This document shows, in pieces, positions 47,879-61,170 of a stretch of DNA of 64,000 bases; within the stretch, counting starts at the first letter, position 1, and each line of letters opens with the position of its first letter. The stretch is from Lenzites betulinus. Lineage: Eukaryota; Basidiomycota; Agaricomycetes; Polyporales; Polyporaceae. The notes beneath the pieces were generated by a model that was given only the letters and a program-made list of their open reading frames with translations, was not told the DNA's origin and searched no databases. The DNA is taken from contig JABYQU010000021.1 of NCBI GenBank assembly GCA_022264855.1, positions 1-64,000 on the forward strand, written 5' to 3'. The position numbers and the translations under genes are program-made.

Positions 47879-49174
47879 TTTTGAACCACTCCCCCCTCGC
47901 GGACGCGCTGGACCCACAGCTGTATACGCGTCCACGCCCCGCGCCGCATGATATACGACTAGAACTAGAACTGCTTTATATTCACGACCCGTACGTTGTC
48001 ACATCGCTATTATGCTGTAAATTGCACCTTTCATTTCGCAGTTGGGTTTTTGTGTGGGATATACGCTCGTAGTACGGAACGTAAGCTCGCAACGCGCTGG
48101 CGCTCTGACAGTTTTGGCGGAACGTATGCCCCGGGCGCATTGTAAGTACCAAAATACTAACAGACAGCAGCACGACCACCCAGCCCGTCTACGAATGGCT
48201 TATTAGTACACGACATTTTATTCCGCCGGTCTGCCTGTCTCATAATATCTCGCGTACAATCACACTCAACCAGGAGCTCGAGGTAGGTCACACCACTTCT
48301 ACAACGACAGCTGAGTAACACCCAGAAAAGAATCTCTCAGAAGGCACGTCCGAATGCACCCTCGGTCGCAATCCATGAAACCTATACGTATCATTCATAC
48401 TACAACCTAGCATAGATATCCGGAACCATCCACCACAAGTCCCGGCCCCCATCATACACGCATCCCCCAGCCGCTATCATCCTGCTCTTACAAATTACAA
48501 TACTCCCGCACCCACTCACCCACCAACCGCACCCGCCCCCCGCGCGCAAACGGAAATGAAGACGGTGGAAACCACCCTACCCACACCTTCTCATCTCCCG
48601 CCATATGGGCGCCACGTCCTCGCACGTTCTCCCCGCGCGCGAAACAAAAGCCAAGTCGATAGGCTTCGATAGGTCGGGGGCAGAAGGCACGAAGCCGCGT
48701 GCACCGAGATGTGAGAACTTTCCATGCACGAGTATAATGAACGTGTGACTTGGAGAATATAATGCGAGCCCGCGGGGAAGTCGAAGGCGCGGGAGCCGGA
48801 CGTGCCGGATTGACACCTCGGACGCTCAAAAGGAGAACCTACCACAATACTCGGGAACGGGACGCCCTTCGCATATAGGGCATGGAATACGTCGGGCTAG
48901 AGCGCGAATGATGGAGCGAGCGTACTTGGATTGATGATGCTAATGGTAATGGAAATGCGGACGGGAACGAGTGGTACAAGTCTCAAGTACTACGGTCAAC
49001 CAACGAGACGACACGAGAGCGTTTCGAGACGCAGCCTCGCAAAACCCGAAAAAGAGCGTGAGAGATTCGGAAGGGACGGGGTTTCGACGGGCGGCGAGAT
49101 AGTGCGGAAAACGAGAGCGAGCGGAGAGCTACGGTCACGGAACGAGAGAAAAGAGAGTGGATGTCCGAGATGCA
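47879..49174. other. Convergent intergenic region
   Basis: About 1.3 kb between the 3' ends of the first MFS gene and the seven-helix protein gene. No gene, RNA or repeat was recognised. Confidence 0.5.
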
Positions 49175-50875
49175 CTATTGCAAGTCCGGACGTTTGAACT
49201 CGACGGGCGAGTTGGCCTCGACGTCAAAGGCGTCGACCGACTTGATGATGTTGCCGGCGGCGTCGTACCGGATGTACGAGAGGTCAGAAGGGGACACCTC
49301 CCCGGGGACCGCAGCAAACGTCTCCATCTGCAATCAATGTCTGTCTCGTGTCAACGTCCCAGTCAGACAAGCATGAAACACGCACCTGGACGTGGACGCC
49401 GTCTGGCTTTTTCTCACTCATCGACAGCATGCCGCCGCGACTGAAGCGTGCGCTTTTGTGGAATGCCAAAGTAGATGCCTCGGTCGTGCTGGGGGAGCTG
49501 ATATAGGTGAATATATGCAGCGATACATGACAGTGGTGCACGTACCCGAACATCTCGGCACCCTCCGTGGTGTAGTTGGTCAGTCTCCGGACAGCTCTGC
49601 ACGCCACAATCTGGTAAGACCGTGTCAGTCAACCTCATGCCGGGCCGGATTTGAGCACAACTGACCGTTGACGCGATTGCGGCGGGCACGTTCGCGATGA
49701 TCGACATCACTGGGTTCAGGTTCAACAACATGAAAATCTGCGCGAGCGTAAGTACCGGGTAAGGGCAGGACAGGGGCGAAGACGTACTGTGGCGATCATG
49801 TTTGCCACAAAACTGTCAAAATACATCAGTGTTGTGGATCGTTCGGAGCAAGGGCAAACACTTACGCCACGATGAAGAAGATTAGGCCATCATCGAAGAT
49901 CAGCTTCACGATTTTTGACCGATCCCGTCGGGGGACTGATATGATTCCCAACTTGACCGCAGTCAACGTAAGGACGGTGAAGTCGAAGCACATGGTGTAA
50001 ATGAACGTGGCTGCGAGGATGGTGTTCGATGTGTTTGTGATCGCACAGCCCTGTCCCGGAACCCAAGCCGCCTTTAGAAGGATGCCTACAGCGGTGTGTA
50101 AGTCATGCGAGACGTAGGAGTGTTAGAAGGGGCCTACCGTGTAGCAGCAAGATCCAGTGACCAAGGATGAAGCCGATGAGCAGTGTGACGATGTACCAAG
50201 CCTGTGACCACACAGCCATCCTGAAGAAGAGTCAGTTCTAGCGCAAACGCAGCAAACCCATATACTCACGTGCGAAGGGAGAAGTTGATGCTGGCGAGGC
50301 CGATGGACGCATTACCGAAAATCTGGTTGTACGTGTACAGCGCCTGGCAATTGACGGGTCTATTGCCCCACGTTCAATGTCCGAAATGAATGCATTAGGG
50401 GATGCACATACCGCGTGACGTTCAAGGCAATGGCACTGTGGCGCATATAGTCAGCTAAGCGTCCATGTATGCACTCCCCGGATGGACTCACATGCCGATG
50501 AGGGCAAACAGGAGGAAGTAACGACCGGCGAAGTAAAAAGTCTGTCACGAGGGCGAATCAACAGCTAGTTCCGAACTATTGAAGGAGCGTCTTAAACCTA
50601 CCAGAGGCCACTTGAACCTCCTCTTACCGCTTATGAACTGCCAGTCAAACGGAAGGGAGGTAACGAACTCCCAACTGTGGATACGGGCGTCAGGCGACGG
50701 GCAGGTCGGGGGCCGTCCATTCCACGCACATGTAGAGACCGAGCAAGACATGCATGAACTTGTCAAACGCGGCTGAAAGCAAGCCCGTCAGACGCGCGCA
50801 CGAGCGAGGAGAAGAGGGCAGCAAGTACGTACCGCCGTCGTTGGCGATTTCCTGGGGGGACTGCCAGTTAACCAT
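49175..50875 (-). CDS. Seven-helix integral membrane protein, conserved in Agaricomycetes
   Basis: Multi-exon gene from ATG 50875 (MVNWQSPQEIANDG) to stop 49175-49177. Membrane segments and conserved phrases: KFMHVLLGLYIWEFVTSLPFDWQFISGKRRFKWPL, YFAGRYFLLFALIGM, PVNCQALYTYNQIFGNASIGLASINFSLRT, MAVWSQAWYIVTLLIGFILGHWILLL, CAITNTSNTILAATFIYTMCFDFTVLTLTAVKL, GLIFFIVAFVANMIATIFMLLNLNP, then a cytosolic tail with SARFSRGG. I recognise this as a widespread Agaricomycete membrane-protein family without assigned function; a receptor-like role has not been shown here. The C-terminal exon codes VPGEVSPSDLSYIRYDAAGN. Upstream in-frame starts are GTG only, so ATG 50875 is preferred. Confidence 0.88.
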
Positions 50876-53800
50876 TCTGGCTGCGGCGTCGGGGGAGGAG
50901 ATGATGGAGAGGACGAGGGGGGCGGCGGGGGTCGGAGGGTGCGGCGGCACGTCGTGGGCGGTGATGGAGAGGCCAAGGGGCGAGACAGGGTCAGGCAGGA
51001 CGATATATGAGGCCTCTGGCGCAGGGCAGACGTGCTTCTCCCTGAGAACGCTCCGAGACCAAGCTTCTCTCTCTTTGGGGTATCACATTCTAGCATATAG
51101 GACGACGCGCGACCGAACAAACTGAACGGGCCAGGCGCCGGCCGCGTGCGCCCCCTCATGCCCGCCCCGCGCGTTCCTCTCCCAGAGCAGCGCACGCAAC
51201 GATGCCCCGAGTGCGCGTCGCGCGCACCAAACTGGGGCACGGATGGCACGAAGGGGGCACGGGCGGGGGCATGGCGAGAGAGAGCGGGATGGAACACGCT
51301 GGACTCGGAGCTGGGAGGGCGCAGGGGCGTGTCAGCGAGTGCTTATTTCGGGACGACGTGGATGTCGCTCGTCTGGAACCCACCCTCTTCGCGTTCATGT
51401 CCTCTTCATCTCCCCGCAGAACCGTCCTTTCCGCCCCTCTCCCCGACCTTCTAGCTTTCTGACGTCGCCCGGCGCATCACAAGGTTCAATTAACCCCGCC
51501 CTGCGCGCACGTACTCCCGCAAAAACGGCGTCTTCCGCTCCCAGCCCAGCCTGTCTTCGGCGGGGGCTGCGATGGCCGCTCTACGGGAGTCCCAAGGAGC
51601 AAGCCCGGGCAAATCCCGGCCTCGCCGTCGTCACCCTTCTTTCTTGCTTCAGACCGGATCCAGGCGATCAAGGCGTCGAGAGAGTTTCGTAGGCGCCGAT
51701 CTACGATCGATCTCGGGTGCACAGATAAGTCCCAATACGGGAACTCGGCAGTTCCAGCTTTCTGGTGCGCACTCGTCCCTGCGAATATTCACACTCATTT
51801 TGTTCCGTCTCATCATGACCTTGTGGCGCACCGGGCTGCGTGCTTTGTTCCTACCCCTCCACGAGGCAGAACTTTTTCACGGAACTGAGACCGAACATCG
51901 CGAAACATCAATATTTCCTCGGAGGTTGTACACCAGTCTGACGAGAATCGCACGGGTTTCACTTGCAAGAGACGTCTTGATTTCTCCTTTGAGAACAACG
52001 ACCCGTTCGCCCGTGCGTTCCTGCGTCCATGCGGACTGGGGCATCACTTTCCCCTGACTCTGGTCAGTGTCCTGCGCTCTGCGTCACTTCAGCATCATAT
52101 GTCTATTCTGGAGAAGGGAGTACACTCTACCGGCCGACGCTGGCAGCTCCATCACGGCCTTCACACACAGTTCATACCAAACTGTACACCCACGCGCTTT
52201 GCTGACCATCTGCCTAACAAGACTTTCCTGCGACTGATACAAGTCTATCGCCTCCTCCAGCACGCATGCACCCCGAAAACAATTTTACACGATTGGCCAA
52301 AACTCGGATTCAATATCTAACTTGGGCGTAACCGAGCTCCCCGCCGCGACACAAGGTTCACATTCACAAGACGAGGGGGCTCAGGAATTCCCTTTTCGCC
52401 CACATCCTGGAAGTTCTCGAGCTCTCCTCCTTGCAGGCTGACGCGGACGTGCGCACCCCGCCTGCTCTTTTCCCAGCTTTCCCCACGTCTCTGCGGTGCC
52501 TGTGGGGTGACATCGACATCCCGCGCGTGAAGACGCCGTTCACGAACTGCACGGCGCAACTCGGCTCTTTCTGGCTCTCCTGAAGTTGGAACTGCACCGA
52601 TCGCGTGGGCCAGCGCGGGTCCGTGCACTGTGGGGCCGCTCTGAGTCTCAGGTAGGTTTCGCGCCCTGGTTGCGCATGCGCCGCCCGTCGGCCCTCGGCA
52701 TGTTGGCGTCGGGAGCGAGAGAGCGCGGAGCACACGTCGCAGCGCGAGGCACACGGTGGCAAGTCAGCGCGATCGCGCCAACGGGCGTTGACCGGGATGC
52801 CCGCACGTTGTGGGCGCTGGTGTGCTTCGGGGCGGGAAAGGCGGGACGGTCGCGGCGCACGCGCGCGGCCCGGTGCCACGAGGCGGGGCGGGGGGGCGCG
52901 GCCAGTCTGCAAGTGCTTCCTCCCCGTCGGTTCGCCGCTTGTCGACATCATGGTTTCGAGTCGCACGCGCCCCGCCGACACTTCGAAGTTCGCGCTGGCC
53001 AGAAGCCCTGTGCGATCACCTTCGCCGCCCGTCGAAGCTTCGTGGGCGGTTTATGATTGGCTTTCATGCTCATGGAATACGGCTTGCTCCAGGTGCGCCG
53101 TCCCGCGGAGGAAGAGGAGTTCAACGTTAACGTTCAGCATAGATTATTCCTCTCGGACGATATGACAGTCTACGCGGGGCGCCTTGGGGACGCCCGCGCG
53201 ACGTCGTAAGATGCAAGCACGCGCTCTGTCGGCGCGACCGTGTCGCAGTTCGTCACACAGGGTCGCCGACGCGGGGACGTCCAGGGTCGGGTGCGCCGAT
53301 GGCGACAGTCGACTGTGGGCTCGCCGCGTCGCGCAACGGTGAATATTTAGGCATCACCTCGAGGCGGACACAATGCGTGATGACGTGGATAGGACGATGC
53401 CACGGGCTCGCGCAGCTTGCCATCCGAGTTTGCAGCAGAGCAATCTTCTCGCGACACGCGCAGCCTCCCGACTCCCGCCCACCGAACTCCGAGCTCCGCC
53501 TCTCGTCCCGGTAGGTCTCCCCGTCACGCACACCGGGGAGCGGACCCGCCGCGGTGGAGACTCAGAATATTAATGAGAGACACGCTACGATATCGATCTT
53601 CGCACCCCAATACACGGGCACCTACGGAGCGCGCGCACCCAATGGACCGGGTGCAGTTCATCAGATCCACCGGCGTGTCCGCAAGTGCTTATTCGAGTTT
53701 TTGGTACGCGCAATATAGACAGGTACGCGCTGCGCGGTCTGCGAATGGGAGAACGTCGCGCCTTGCGCGCGGTCTGGAGGCTGGACTGGACAGGCTTGGC

Positions 53801-56237
53801 CATGTGGCCCATGTCCGACTGCGAACTTCCGACTTTGAACTTCGGGGTGCGTGTTCTTACGTGACGGCGCTCGGGGGCTTCTAATGGGCGTGATGCTGAT
53901 GCACGCGCAGATTTTTCTGGACTTCGGTCGTGCCAGAGAAGCTCACTTCCAGCGTGGTACTGGGCACATCGTTCGGGGAGCGCAACTGGTGAGCATGAAT
54001 ATCGAATGTCGGACGCTTACAGTTACTTATCGGATTGGCGCGTACTCAGTGTCCTCGGAGCGCGGATTTCGATGCGCACACATACCCGCCCATGAAGCCG
54101 TTCTCCAGCCAGAAGACCGGCCTTGCGCGGGACCACAGAACGCCAGCCTCCAGGCGCGCTCCAGCAGATATCATGATCAAGCCCCGCACAGACCACGGTG
54201 TCATGTCAAGTACAAGCGAACAGCCCGTTTGAGCAGGAGGGCAGGCGCGGTAAGTGCTCGCGCGAAGGCGGGAAGCACCACCACCGCTCCCGCTGCTGGA
54301 AGATTGCACTCGGGGGTGCTTCGACTTCGGCTTCGGTGCGGAGGTAGGTTGTGTCTGCTGTTTCAACTTTCAATGCGGTTCTGCTTCTCCTCGGGGGCTG
54401 CAGCGCGCGGTTCGACTTTGGTGCTATAGTAGCGTCGCGATGAGTGCTCCCGTAACGTACTTACCAGCGGGGGCGCGCTGGAACCCCTCACCTCTGAGTC
54501 TTCTAGCGCACTACCGTGGTTCGAACTCTACAACCTTCGCGTCGTCGTGTCAGTCTCCGCGCGAACGCGCCCCGAAGCGCGAGATTCCTAGAACGGCGCT
54601 CGCGCAGCTTCTTCATTGAGGTGAGTTTAATATGGCGTTAGATCTTTCGGGGAGGACCAGCTGACCTCGGCCTTGTTCGCAGTTAGGCCGGCGTAGCGCG
54701 CGTGGCAGGCGCAGCTCCCCGACATGGGCACTGTGCGCGCGAAGGGCAGTCGAGCGTTCGGAGGCTGAGAAGCACTTCTGTACCACCTCCGCCATCCGGA
54801 ACAGCAGCTTTCCAATGCAGCGCGATTATCGCAGCCTGATCAAGAGCTCGGGGATAGTTGTGAGTGACTGCCAGTGGTAAAGCCGAATGAAGCTCAAGCC
54901 TATGCAAGGCTGTGCACGCCGCTCAACGTGGACCGCGAAACAAGCCCACACAAAATGTTGCGCGAGAGTCAAAGTGAGTCCCGTGGTGACATCTCCAAAG
55001 TTGTGTCGCTGACCGATGGCGACTTCTAGTGGGCCTAAGTGAACTCTTCCAAAAGATCTGCACTTGCCGTCGGCTCAGGTATGTCGTATGCGCCCGCATG
55101 CACTATGCTGCGCGAAGAAGCTGGACATCCGGGGATATATGTGTTTGCTCTCACACTATGCTGGTCAAGCAAACTTGCGCTAATGTCCCGGGTTCCCTAG
55201 TAGCAGCCTACGTGACATAGACCCTATGTTCTAACTGTCGCTTAGTCTTAGGCTCACTGGCAGGCTCGTACACTTCTGTCGACATCCGAACGCTGGCACT
55301 TGCTTGAACGACGCTGCTCGGGCTCCAGCATACTTCCGGCTAGGCCATGGGACTCTTCTTGTCGGTTCGCTATTGGAAGGCAACTGCGCCTTCTCCCGTT
55401 AGCTGATGGAGTACACAAGTTACTCCTTTTATTCCACCTTGCGACTCGGAGGCTGCCAGCTGCGCCGGCGCGACCAAACGTTGGAATTACTAGTATTCCT
55501 TGCTACTTCGGAGTCTTGCTTGCACCAATGACTTATCTACTAGCTAGGACGTTGCGAGCCAAACAACCCTGCAGATCGTGACGTACACTCGGCGGTATGG
55601 CTCCGCCGGAGCCGTGGGCTCTCATGGACGTAAAGTCGTGGTTCTTCTATTCCTTGAGGTGAGTTTTCTTATTATCACGGACATGCCATACCTTTGTATT
55701 CTGTTGTTCTCGTTGACGTTAAGGTGAAGATCTTACGACACTCGAAAATCCCCACCATGGTAGATACTTGTGCTACACCCGGATTATACGTATGAGCGTG
55801 AAGATTGAGGCTTTTAAACGTCAGCTGGCATCTTATTGACACCTCTTAAGTAGCGTGTTTGTCGGCGCGCATCCAGGAAAGACGATCTAGACTTGTGAGT
55901 ACCCGGCCACGTGGTCGAAGTAGAAGCCGATAACACAATCTGCCTAACTCTTACCGATCGGCCCTTACGTTCCGACGGCGATCCTCCAACTTTCCAGACA
56001 GCCTGCATCATCTCCTGGTACGCAGCTTGAGTCCCGCCAGCGACTCCTGACCAGCCCTATCGTAAGTACGCAACTTCGCGCGCGCGCGTGTTGTGTAAAA
56101 TGACTAGTGTCTGTGTCATGGCGCACTCACACCGGTCCACAGTTCCGTACGCCGTGCGCGCGGCACCGGTGTGCGACTCCGCACATCATAAAAGCCCTGA
56201 ACTCGTGCGCGCTGACTCTTCCACGGCCCCAGCCAGG
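50876..56237. other. 5.4-kb gene-poor region
   Basis: No protein family, RNA or intact mobile element was recognised on either strand. The left 700 bases are likely the promoter of the seven-helix gene. The region 51500-55900 has shorter frames, mixed GC content and no splice-supported model. It may contain unrecognisable transposon remains. A CATAAAAG TATA-like site at 56187-56194 serves the MFS gene that follows. Confidence 0.5.
56187..56194 (+). promoter_or_regulatory. TATA-like element of the second MFS gene
   Basis: CATAAAAG lies 51 bases upstream of ATG 56238. Its position argues against the longer in-frame start at 56100, which would place the start codon upstream of the core promoter. 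Confidence 0.45.
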
Positions 56238-58323
56238 ATGCCCTCCCTCCCCTCGCTCACGATGGAGAAGGTCGTCGCGGACGCAGACGAAAAGGCGCAA
56301 ACGCCCACCAGCGCCACCTCCGAGTCCGACCACAAGGACTCGGGCTCCTCCAGCTCTGTCCGCGCTGCTAGCGTGGACGTGCCGGAACTTCAAAATCAGC
56401 CCGGGGTGCTGACGCCTGCGATGCGCCGGAAGGCGACGATGCAGTTCGTCACGCTCTGCTGCTCCATGTTTGTGGCCGGGTGGAACGACGGCACGTTAGG
56501 TCCGTTGTTGCCCCGCGTTCAGGCGGAATATCATGTGAGCTTCTGTTATTCATCTCTACCTTCTGGCAATTACTGATCAACCTAAACATAGGTCGGTTAT
56601 GCTGTTGTGTCGCTCATTTTTGTCGTGAGCTGCGTCGTAAGTCGACTCGTATCCCTCTTTGAATGGTCTCGAGTATGGCTCTGACTCCATGTACATTTTC
56701 TCAGGGCGCGATCCTGGGATCGTGTACATTCTTATATCTGTTCGATCGCCTCGGATATGGCTTGGTACGCCAATATGACTATCTGCCGCTCACCTTACAT
56801 CTTTGCTAACGTACCTCTTGTTTTTTCAGGTGGTGGTAACGGGTATGCCGCCACAGGTAAGCGTACTTGGAACATGCTAATGACCCACGACTGCCGTAGC
56901 CTCTGTTGTGATGATGGTAGCGTACTCGCTGCTAGCAGCCGCAGTACCGTTCCCGGTGTTCGTGGTCGCATATTTCTTCATCGGCTTGGGAAATTCTTTC
57001 CTGGTCAGTCAGGTCTATACCGTGCCCCATAGAGGAGTACCGCCTCACACCCCAGGTATCACAGAATTCGGGATCCAATGTCTTCCTCGCGAGTGTCAGC
57101 GTAGGCAAAGCCGCGACAAGATTCGGTATCCTGCACGGCGTATACGGTAAGCGCAATTCTCTGTCGAACATCTCCTAACATCTCAAGGACTGGCGGACAG
57201 GGCTCGGGGCTATGACGTCCCCCCTCGTTTCGACCCAGCTCGCTCAACAGAAGCACTGGTCGTTCGTCTACCTCTCACATATCGGCCTCCTGGTGATCAC
57301 TGTCACGATGCAAATCATCACCTTCAGATTCCGGAGCATGGAAGGTAACCTTCGGTCTGTTGTCTGTGCACTGCGCCATACTCACTACGCCTCCAGCATG
57401 CGCATTGGAGATCGGATTGCCTCCACCCGAAAAGGAGCCGGACTCGCTGTTGGACCGGTACAAGCGGGTTTTCCGTCTGCGGGTTGTCCATCTCATGGCG
57501 TTCTTTGCGTTTGTCTATGTCGGCGTTGAGGTGTCCACCGGGAGTACGTTTGTCTGACTATGGAGCCCGGGCCTTCAGTTCACTGACATCTTCTATCAGG
57601 TTGGATCGTCACCTACATCATTAACCTGCGTCACGGTGGCCCGAGCTCGGGATACATATCGTCAGGTCTCTTCGGAGGTGCGCATGGATGACGTATTGCC
57701 ACGGCGTTCGTTACTCAACGTATCCTTAGGTATTATGGTCGGGCGTGTGGCGTTGCTTCCACTGAGCAAATGGGTATGAATTCTGTTTCCTGCATCGACA
57801 GCGGTGACAGCAGTGACGAACAACTCTCCCAGATCGGCGACCGCCGCGCCATCTTCGTCTACATCCTCGCTGCGCTAGGGTACGTGCCTGTCCTCGTGTC
57901 ATGTCACTCACTTACCTACTCAACACGCTCGTCTCCAGCCTGGAACTCGTCGTATGGCTCGTGCCCTCACTCATCGCAGACGCCATCTGCGTCTCCTTCG
58001 TCGGCGTGTTCCTCGGGCCCCTCTTCCCGATCATGACGAACCACGCGGGGCGCATCCTCCCGCCTGACCTCATCTCCGGGGGTGTCGGCTGGATCGCCAG
58101 CTGGGGCGCCGCCGGTGCGGCGGTCTTCCCCTTCGTCACTGGGGCAATCGCCTCCAAAACGGGCATCAGTGCATTACAGCCACTGTGAGTACTGTCTTTC
58201 CGCGTCCAAGTTGGCATAGATCTAACAGCCCGGTGTGTGCACTGTAGGGTGGTTTCTCTGCTCGGCGTGCTAATTTTCACATGGGCGTGCGTGCCCCGCA
58301 GCCGAAAGCAGATCCAGGGATAG
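56238..58323 (+). CDS. MFS transporter, paralogue 2 of 3
   Basis: Same family as the genes at 45698 and 59135. From ATG 56238 (MPSLPSLTMEKVVADADEK) the cytosolic N-terminus is Ser/acid-rich, then TPAMRRKATMQFVTLCCSMFVAGWNDGTLGPLLPR opens TM1. Further marks: GYAVVSLIFVV, FDRLGYGL, VFVVAYFFIGLGNSFLV, RFGILHGVYG, HWSFVYLSHIGLL, RYKRVFRLRVVHLMAFFAFVYVGVEV, WIVTYIINLRHGGPSSGYISSGLFGG, MVGRVALLPLSKW, FVGVFLGPLFPIMTNHAGRILPP. The stop at 58321-58323 follows VPRSRKQIQG. About twelve exons with short introns. A deviation from its sisters is LPLSKW where they have LWLNK. The substrate is unknown. Confidence 0.9.
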
Positions 58324-59134
58324 TAGTGTGTCGAGTACTGGGGTTGTCGGTGATATATGGTGGGGTTTATAGGTGCGGGTGCACACCGGTGATGCTACGT
58401 ATTAGATGAGATCATGTCCTTGACGTCCTACTAACGAAATAGATGCCAATTCGCGACGTTTGTGTAGACGCGGACTGTGCTGATCGGGGAGTGGCCTTCT
58501 TGTCCGAGCCCCGTCCATCCGACTACAAGGCCTAAGTGCAAGATCTGCGCTGTCTGCTAGTTGAATGCGTGGAAGCAGACTAGCTATATACTCAGGTAGA
58601 TCTGTCTGCCGCGTCGGACGGTCGAATTGCTCTCGAGTTAATGCGGAGTCTTGCGTATAGGCGCCCGCCGCTCACTTCGTTGTGTCTATTTTTCCGACGT
58701 TTTCCCGCATCTCACATCGAGCCAGCAATGTGACCACCCGCCTTTTTTCTGCCCGCGTATCACCGCCTCGACGTTGTCTCTGCGCCGAGTCGTTCTCTCT
58801 GTCGACTCTGGCACGATAGGTGTGGTATCCATCCGCTTATAAGACGGATACACCTCAACTAGTGTCACCTCTCAAGAGATGCTAGAAACCCATCGAAACC
58901 GTTTTGCGACAACGTATAACTTGTGTAGCATTCTAACTGCTTCTTTCGTCATGTGGGGTCATGCTGACTAGCTACGCGCCATCTAGAGTTCGAAGGTTCA
59001 CATGCGCACCTAGTATTGTTGACAGACTGACTCACTGCATCTGCTCGGCGTGTGATTCGAGCTTGCATCCCGACCGACCACAAACGCGCCTCTATATAAG
59101 CACGCAATCCTGCTGATACTAACCGCGAGCCTCC
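58324..59134. other. Spacer between tandem MFS genes
   Basis: About 0.8 kb holds the 3' flank of paralogue 2 and the promoter of paralogue 3. No further gene was seen. Confidence 0.5.
59093..59099 (+). promoter_or_regulatory. TATA box of the third MFS gene
   Basis: CTATATAAG at 59092-59100 lies about 36 bases upstream of ATG 59135, a very short leader. Confidence 0.65.
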
Positions 59135-61170
59135 ATGGATTCCCCCTCCAAGTGTGTGTCTACAGCATGCCCTGCTGAGGCGCCGTCTCGTGAAGATCCC
59201 GTCTCGCCCACGGTCAACCATAGCAGTCGCGAGAAATCTAAGAAATCCGTCAGTGGCGATGTACTCTCATCGCCGCTGTGCGACGAGCTGCCCAGTGCGG
59301 ACGTGACGCCCGCCATGCGTCGCAAGGGGTGGATGCAGTTTGCTACTCTTTGCTGGTCCATCTACGTCGCAGGATGGAATGACGGTACTCTTGGGCCCCT
59401 CTTGCCGCGTTTGCAGGAGGTTTATCATGTAAGGAGTTCTTGCACCTCCGCTGCGCTCATCGCCAACTCATCTACGATGCACAGGTTGGATATGCCGTCG
59501 TCTCTTTGATTTTCATTGTTAACTGCCTGGTCCGTATTTCACCTCCCTACGAGTATTTTTGACCAACATAGCAACCTCCCCGATGGACGTAGGGCTTCTT
59601 GACTGGTGCGACGACATATATGTATCTAACAGATCGCTTTGGGTTTGGGAAGGTACGCGTAGAGTTTTCTAGCGACATTGGCATCTGCTTATATTCGATC
59701 ACCGCTAACAGATGGTCGTATTCGGTACGGTTCGAGCTATGACCCTTTCGCCTGCTTGTGCTGACTCGGAGAGCAGCATCCCTAGTGGCCATAGTCGGCT
59801 TCTCACTGGAGGCGTCGGCCCCTCCCTTTCCTGTGTATGTCATCGGCTATTATTTCAGCGGCTTTGGCATGTCTTTTCTGGTAAGTGTGCGCCACATTAC
59901 GTGACATATCATGCCTGGATTAATACTCTGTGTAGGACGCTGGGTCGAATGCGTTCCTCGCAAGTCTCTCAGGCGACACTTCCACCAAGATGGGCATCAT
60001 GCACGCTCTCTACGGCGTCGGAGCCATGTGTTCTCCGCTCGTATCCACGCAGTTTGCGCGTATTCATCGATGGTCCTTCGTGTACCTGGCACATATCGGG
60101 CTTACGCTTTTCAACGCTTTGCTGGAATCTTTTGTGTTCCGATTCCAGAGTCAAGAGGGTGCGTTCTTGGCTATATACGCTCACACACTGGGGTGCTGCT
60201 TACGATAACGTGATGCGCCTCTGCAGATTGCCTCCAGGAAACTGGACAATCGCCGCCTGAGAAGACGAAGGAGTCCGAGGCAGGCGTGAACAAGTACAAG
60301 CAGATCTTCCGACTTCGCGCCGTTCACCTCATGGCGTTCTTCATTTTCACATACGTCGGAGTCGAAGTCACCATCGGCGGTGCGTTTTTTTGTGTATATC
60401 ATCTCACTCACTCGCTAACTTACTTCGATACTTCTGTGACCTCCTGGTACGCCGTAGGTTGGATCGTTACCTACGTCATTAACGAACGCCATGGAGGCCC
60501 TAACTCCGGGTATATCTCGTCTGGATTCTTTGGTGGTACGTATTCCCGCTGAGGTCGATGCACCAAACTCCCTGGACGTTACCGTTTACTTCCAGGTCTG
60601 ACTCTCGGACGCGTCGCACTCCTATGGCTGAACAAGAGGGTGCGTGCAGTATCTTGAACACCGCCACGGCTGCATCTGATACCTGTATAGATCGGCGAAT
60701 GGCGCGTGATCTTCCTGTACATTTTAATATGTCTTGGGTTCGCATCTCCTGCTTTCAGCCCACTACCTGGTAGCTAACTGATCGACAAACAGCCTCGAGC
60801 TCGTGGTCTGGCTCGTTCCGAACCTATTCTCAGGCGCAGTCTGCGTATCCTTCGTCGGATTCTTCCTCGGGCCTATCTACCCGATCGTCATGAACCACGC
60901 CGGTGCCGTTCTTCCGCCCGAGCTCATCTCTGGGGGAGTTAGCTGGATTGCGAGCTTCGGCGCGGCGGGCGCTGCCGTGTTCCCATTTATCACTGGCGCG
61001 ATCGCGGCGAGGACAAGTATTGCGAGCCTTCAACCTCTGTGCGTGTTGTATTCATGAGTGTCGTCGGGAATTGGTCACTGACGTATTGAATATTCAGTTT
61101 GATAGCTATGATGGGTCTTCTGTTGGTCATTTGGGCTTTCGTGCCGCGCGCTCGTGTGGTTATACAGTGA
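59135..61170 (+). CDS. MFS transporter, paralogue 3 of 3
   Basis: Closest in arrangement to paralogue 2, which precedes it in tandem. ATG 59135 starts MDSPSKCVSTACPAEAPS; TM1 is TPAMRRKGWMQFATLCWSIYVAGWNDGTLGPLLPR. Then GYAVVSLIFIVNCL, YLTDRFGFGK, VYVIGYYFSGFGMSFL, MGIMHALYGVGAMCSPLVSTQFARIHRWSFVYLAHIGL, KYKQIFRLRAVHLMAFFIFTYVGVEVTIGG, WIVTYVINERHGGPNSGYISSGFFGG, LTLGRVALLWLNKR, FVGFFLGPIYPIVMNHAGAVLPPELISGG. The end VPRARVVIQ stops at 61168-61170. All core motifs are intact. The TATA box is 36 bases upstream. Intron positions match the other two copies. Confidence 0.9.

Noticed and set aside
54511..54530. GGTTCGAACTC resembling a tRNA B box
   Set aside because: No A box at suitable distance and no acceptor-stem pairing could be found.
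54616..55666. Repeated TTGAGGTGAGTTT (54616-54628 and 55654-55666) as possible LTR ends
   Set aside because: Identity does not extend beyond 13 bases on either side, which is compatible with chance.
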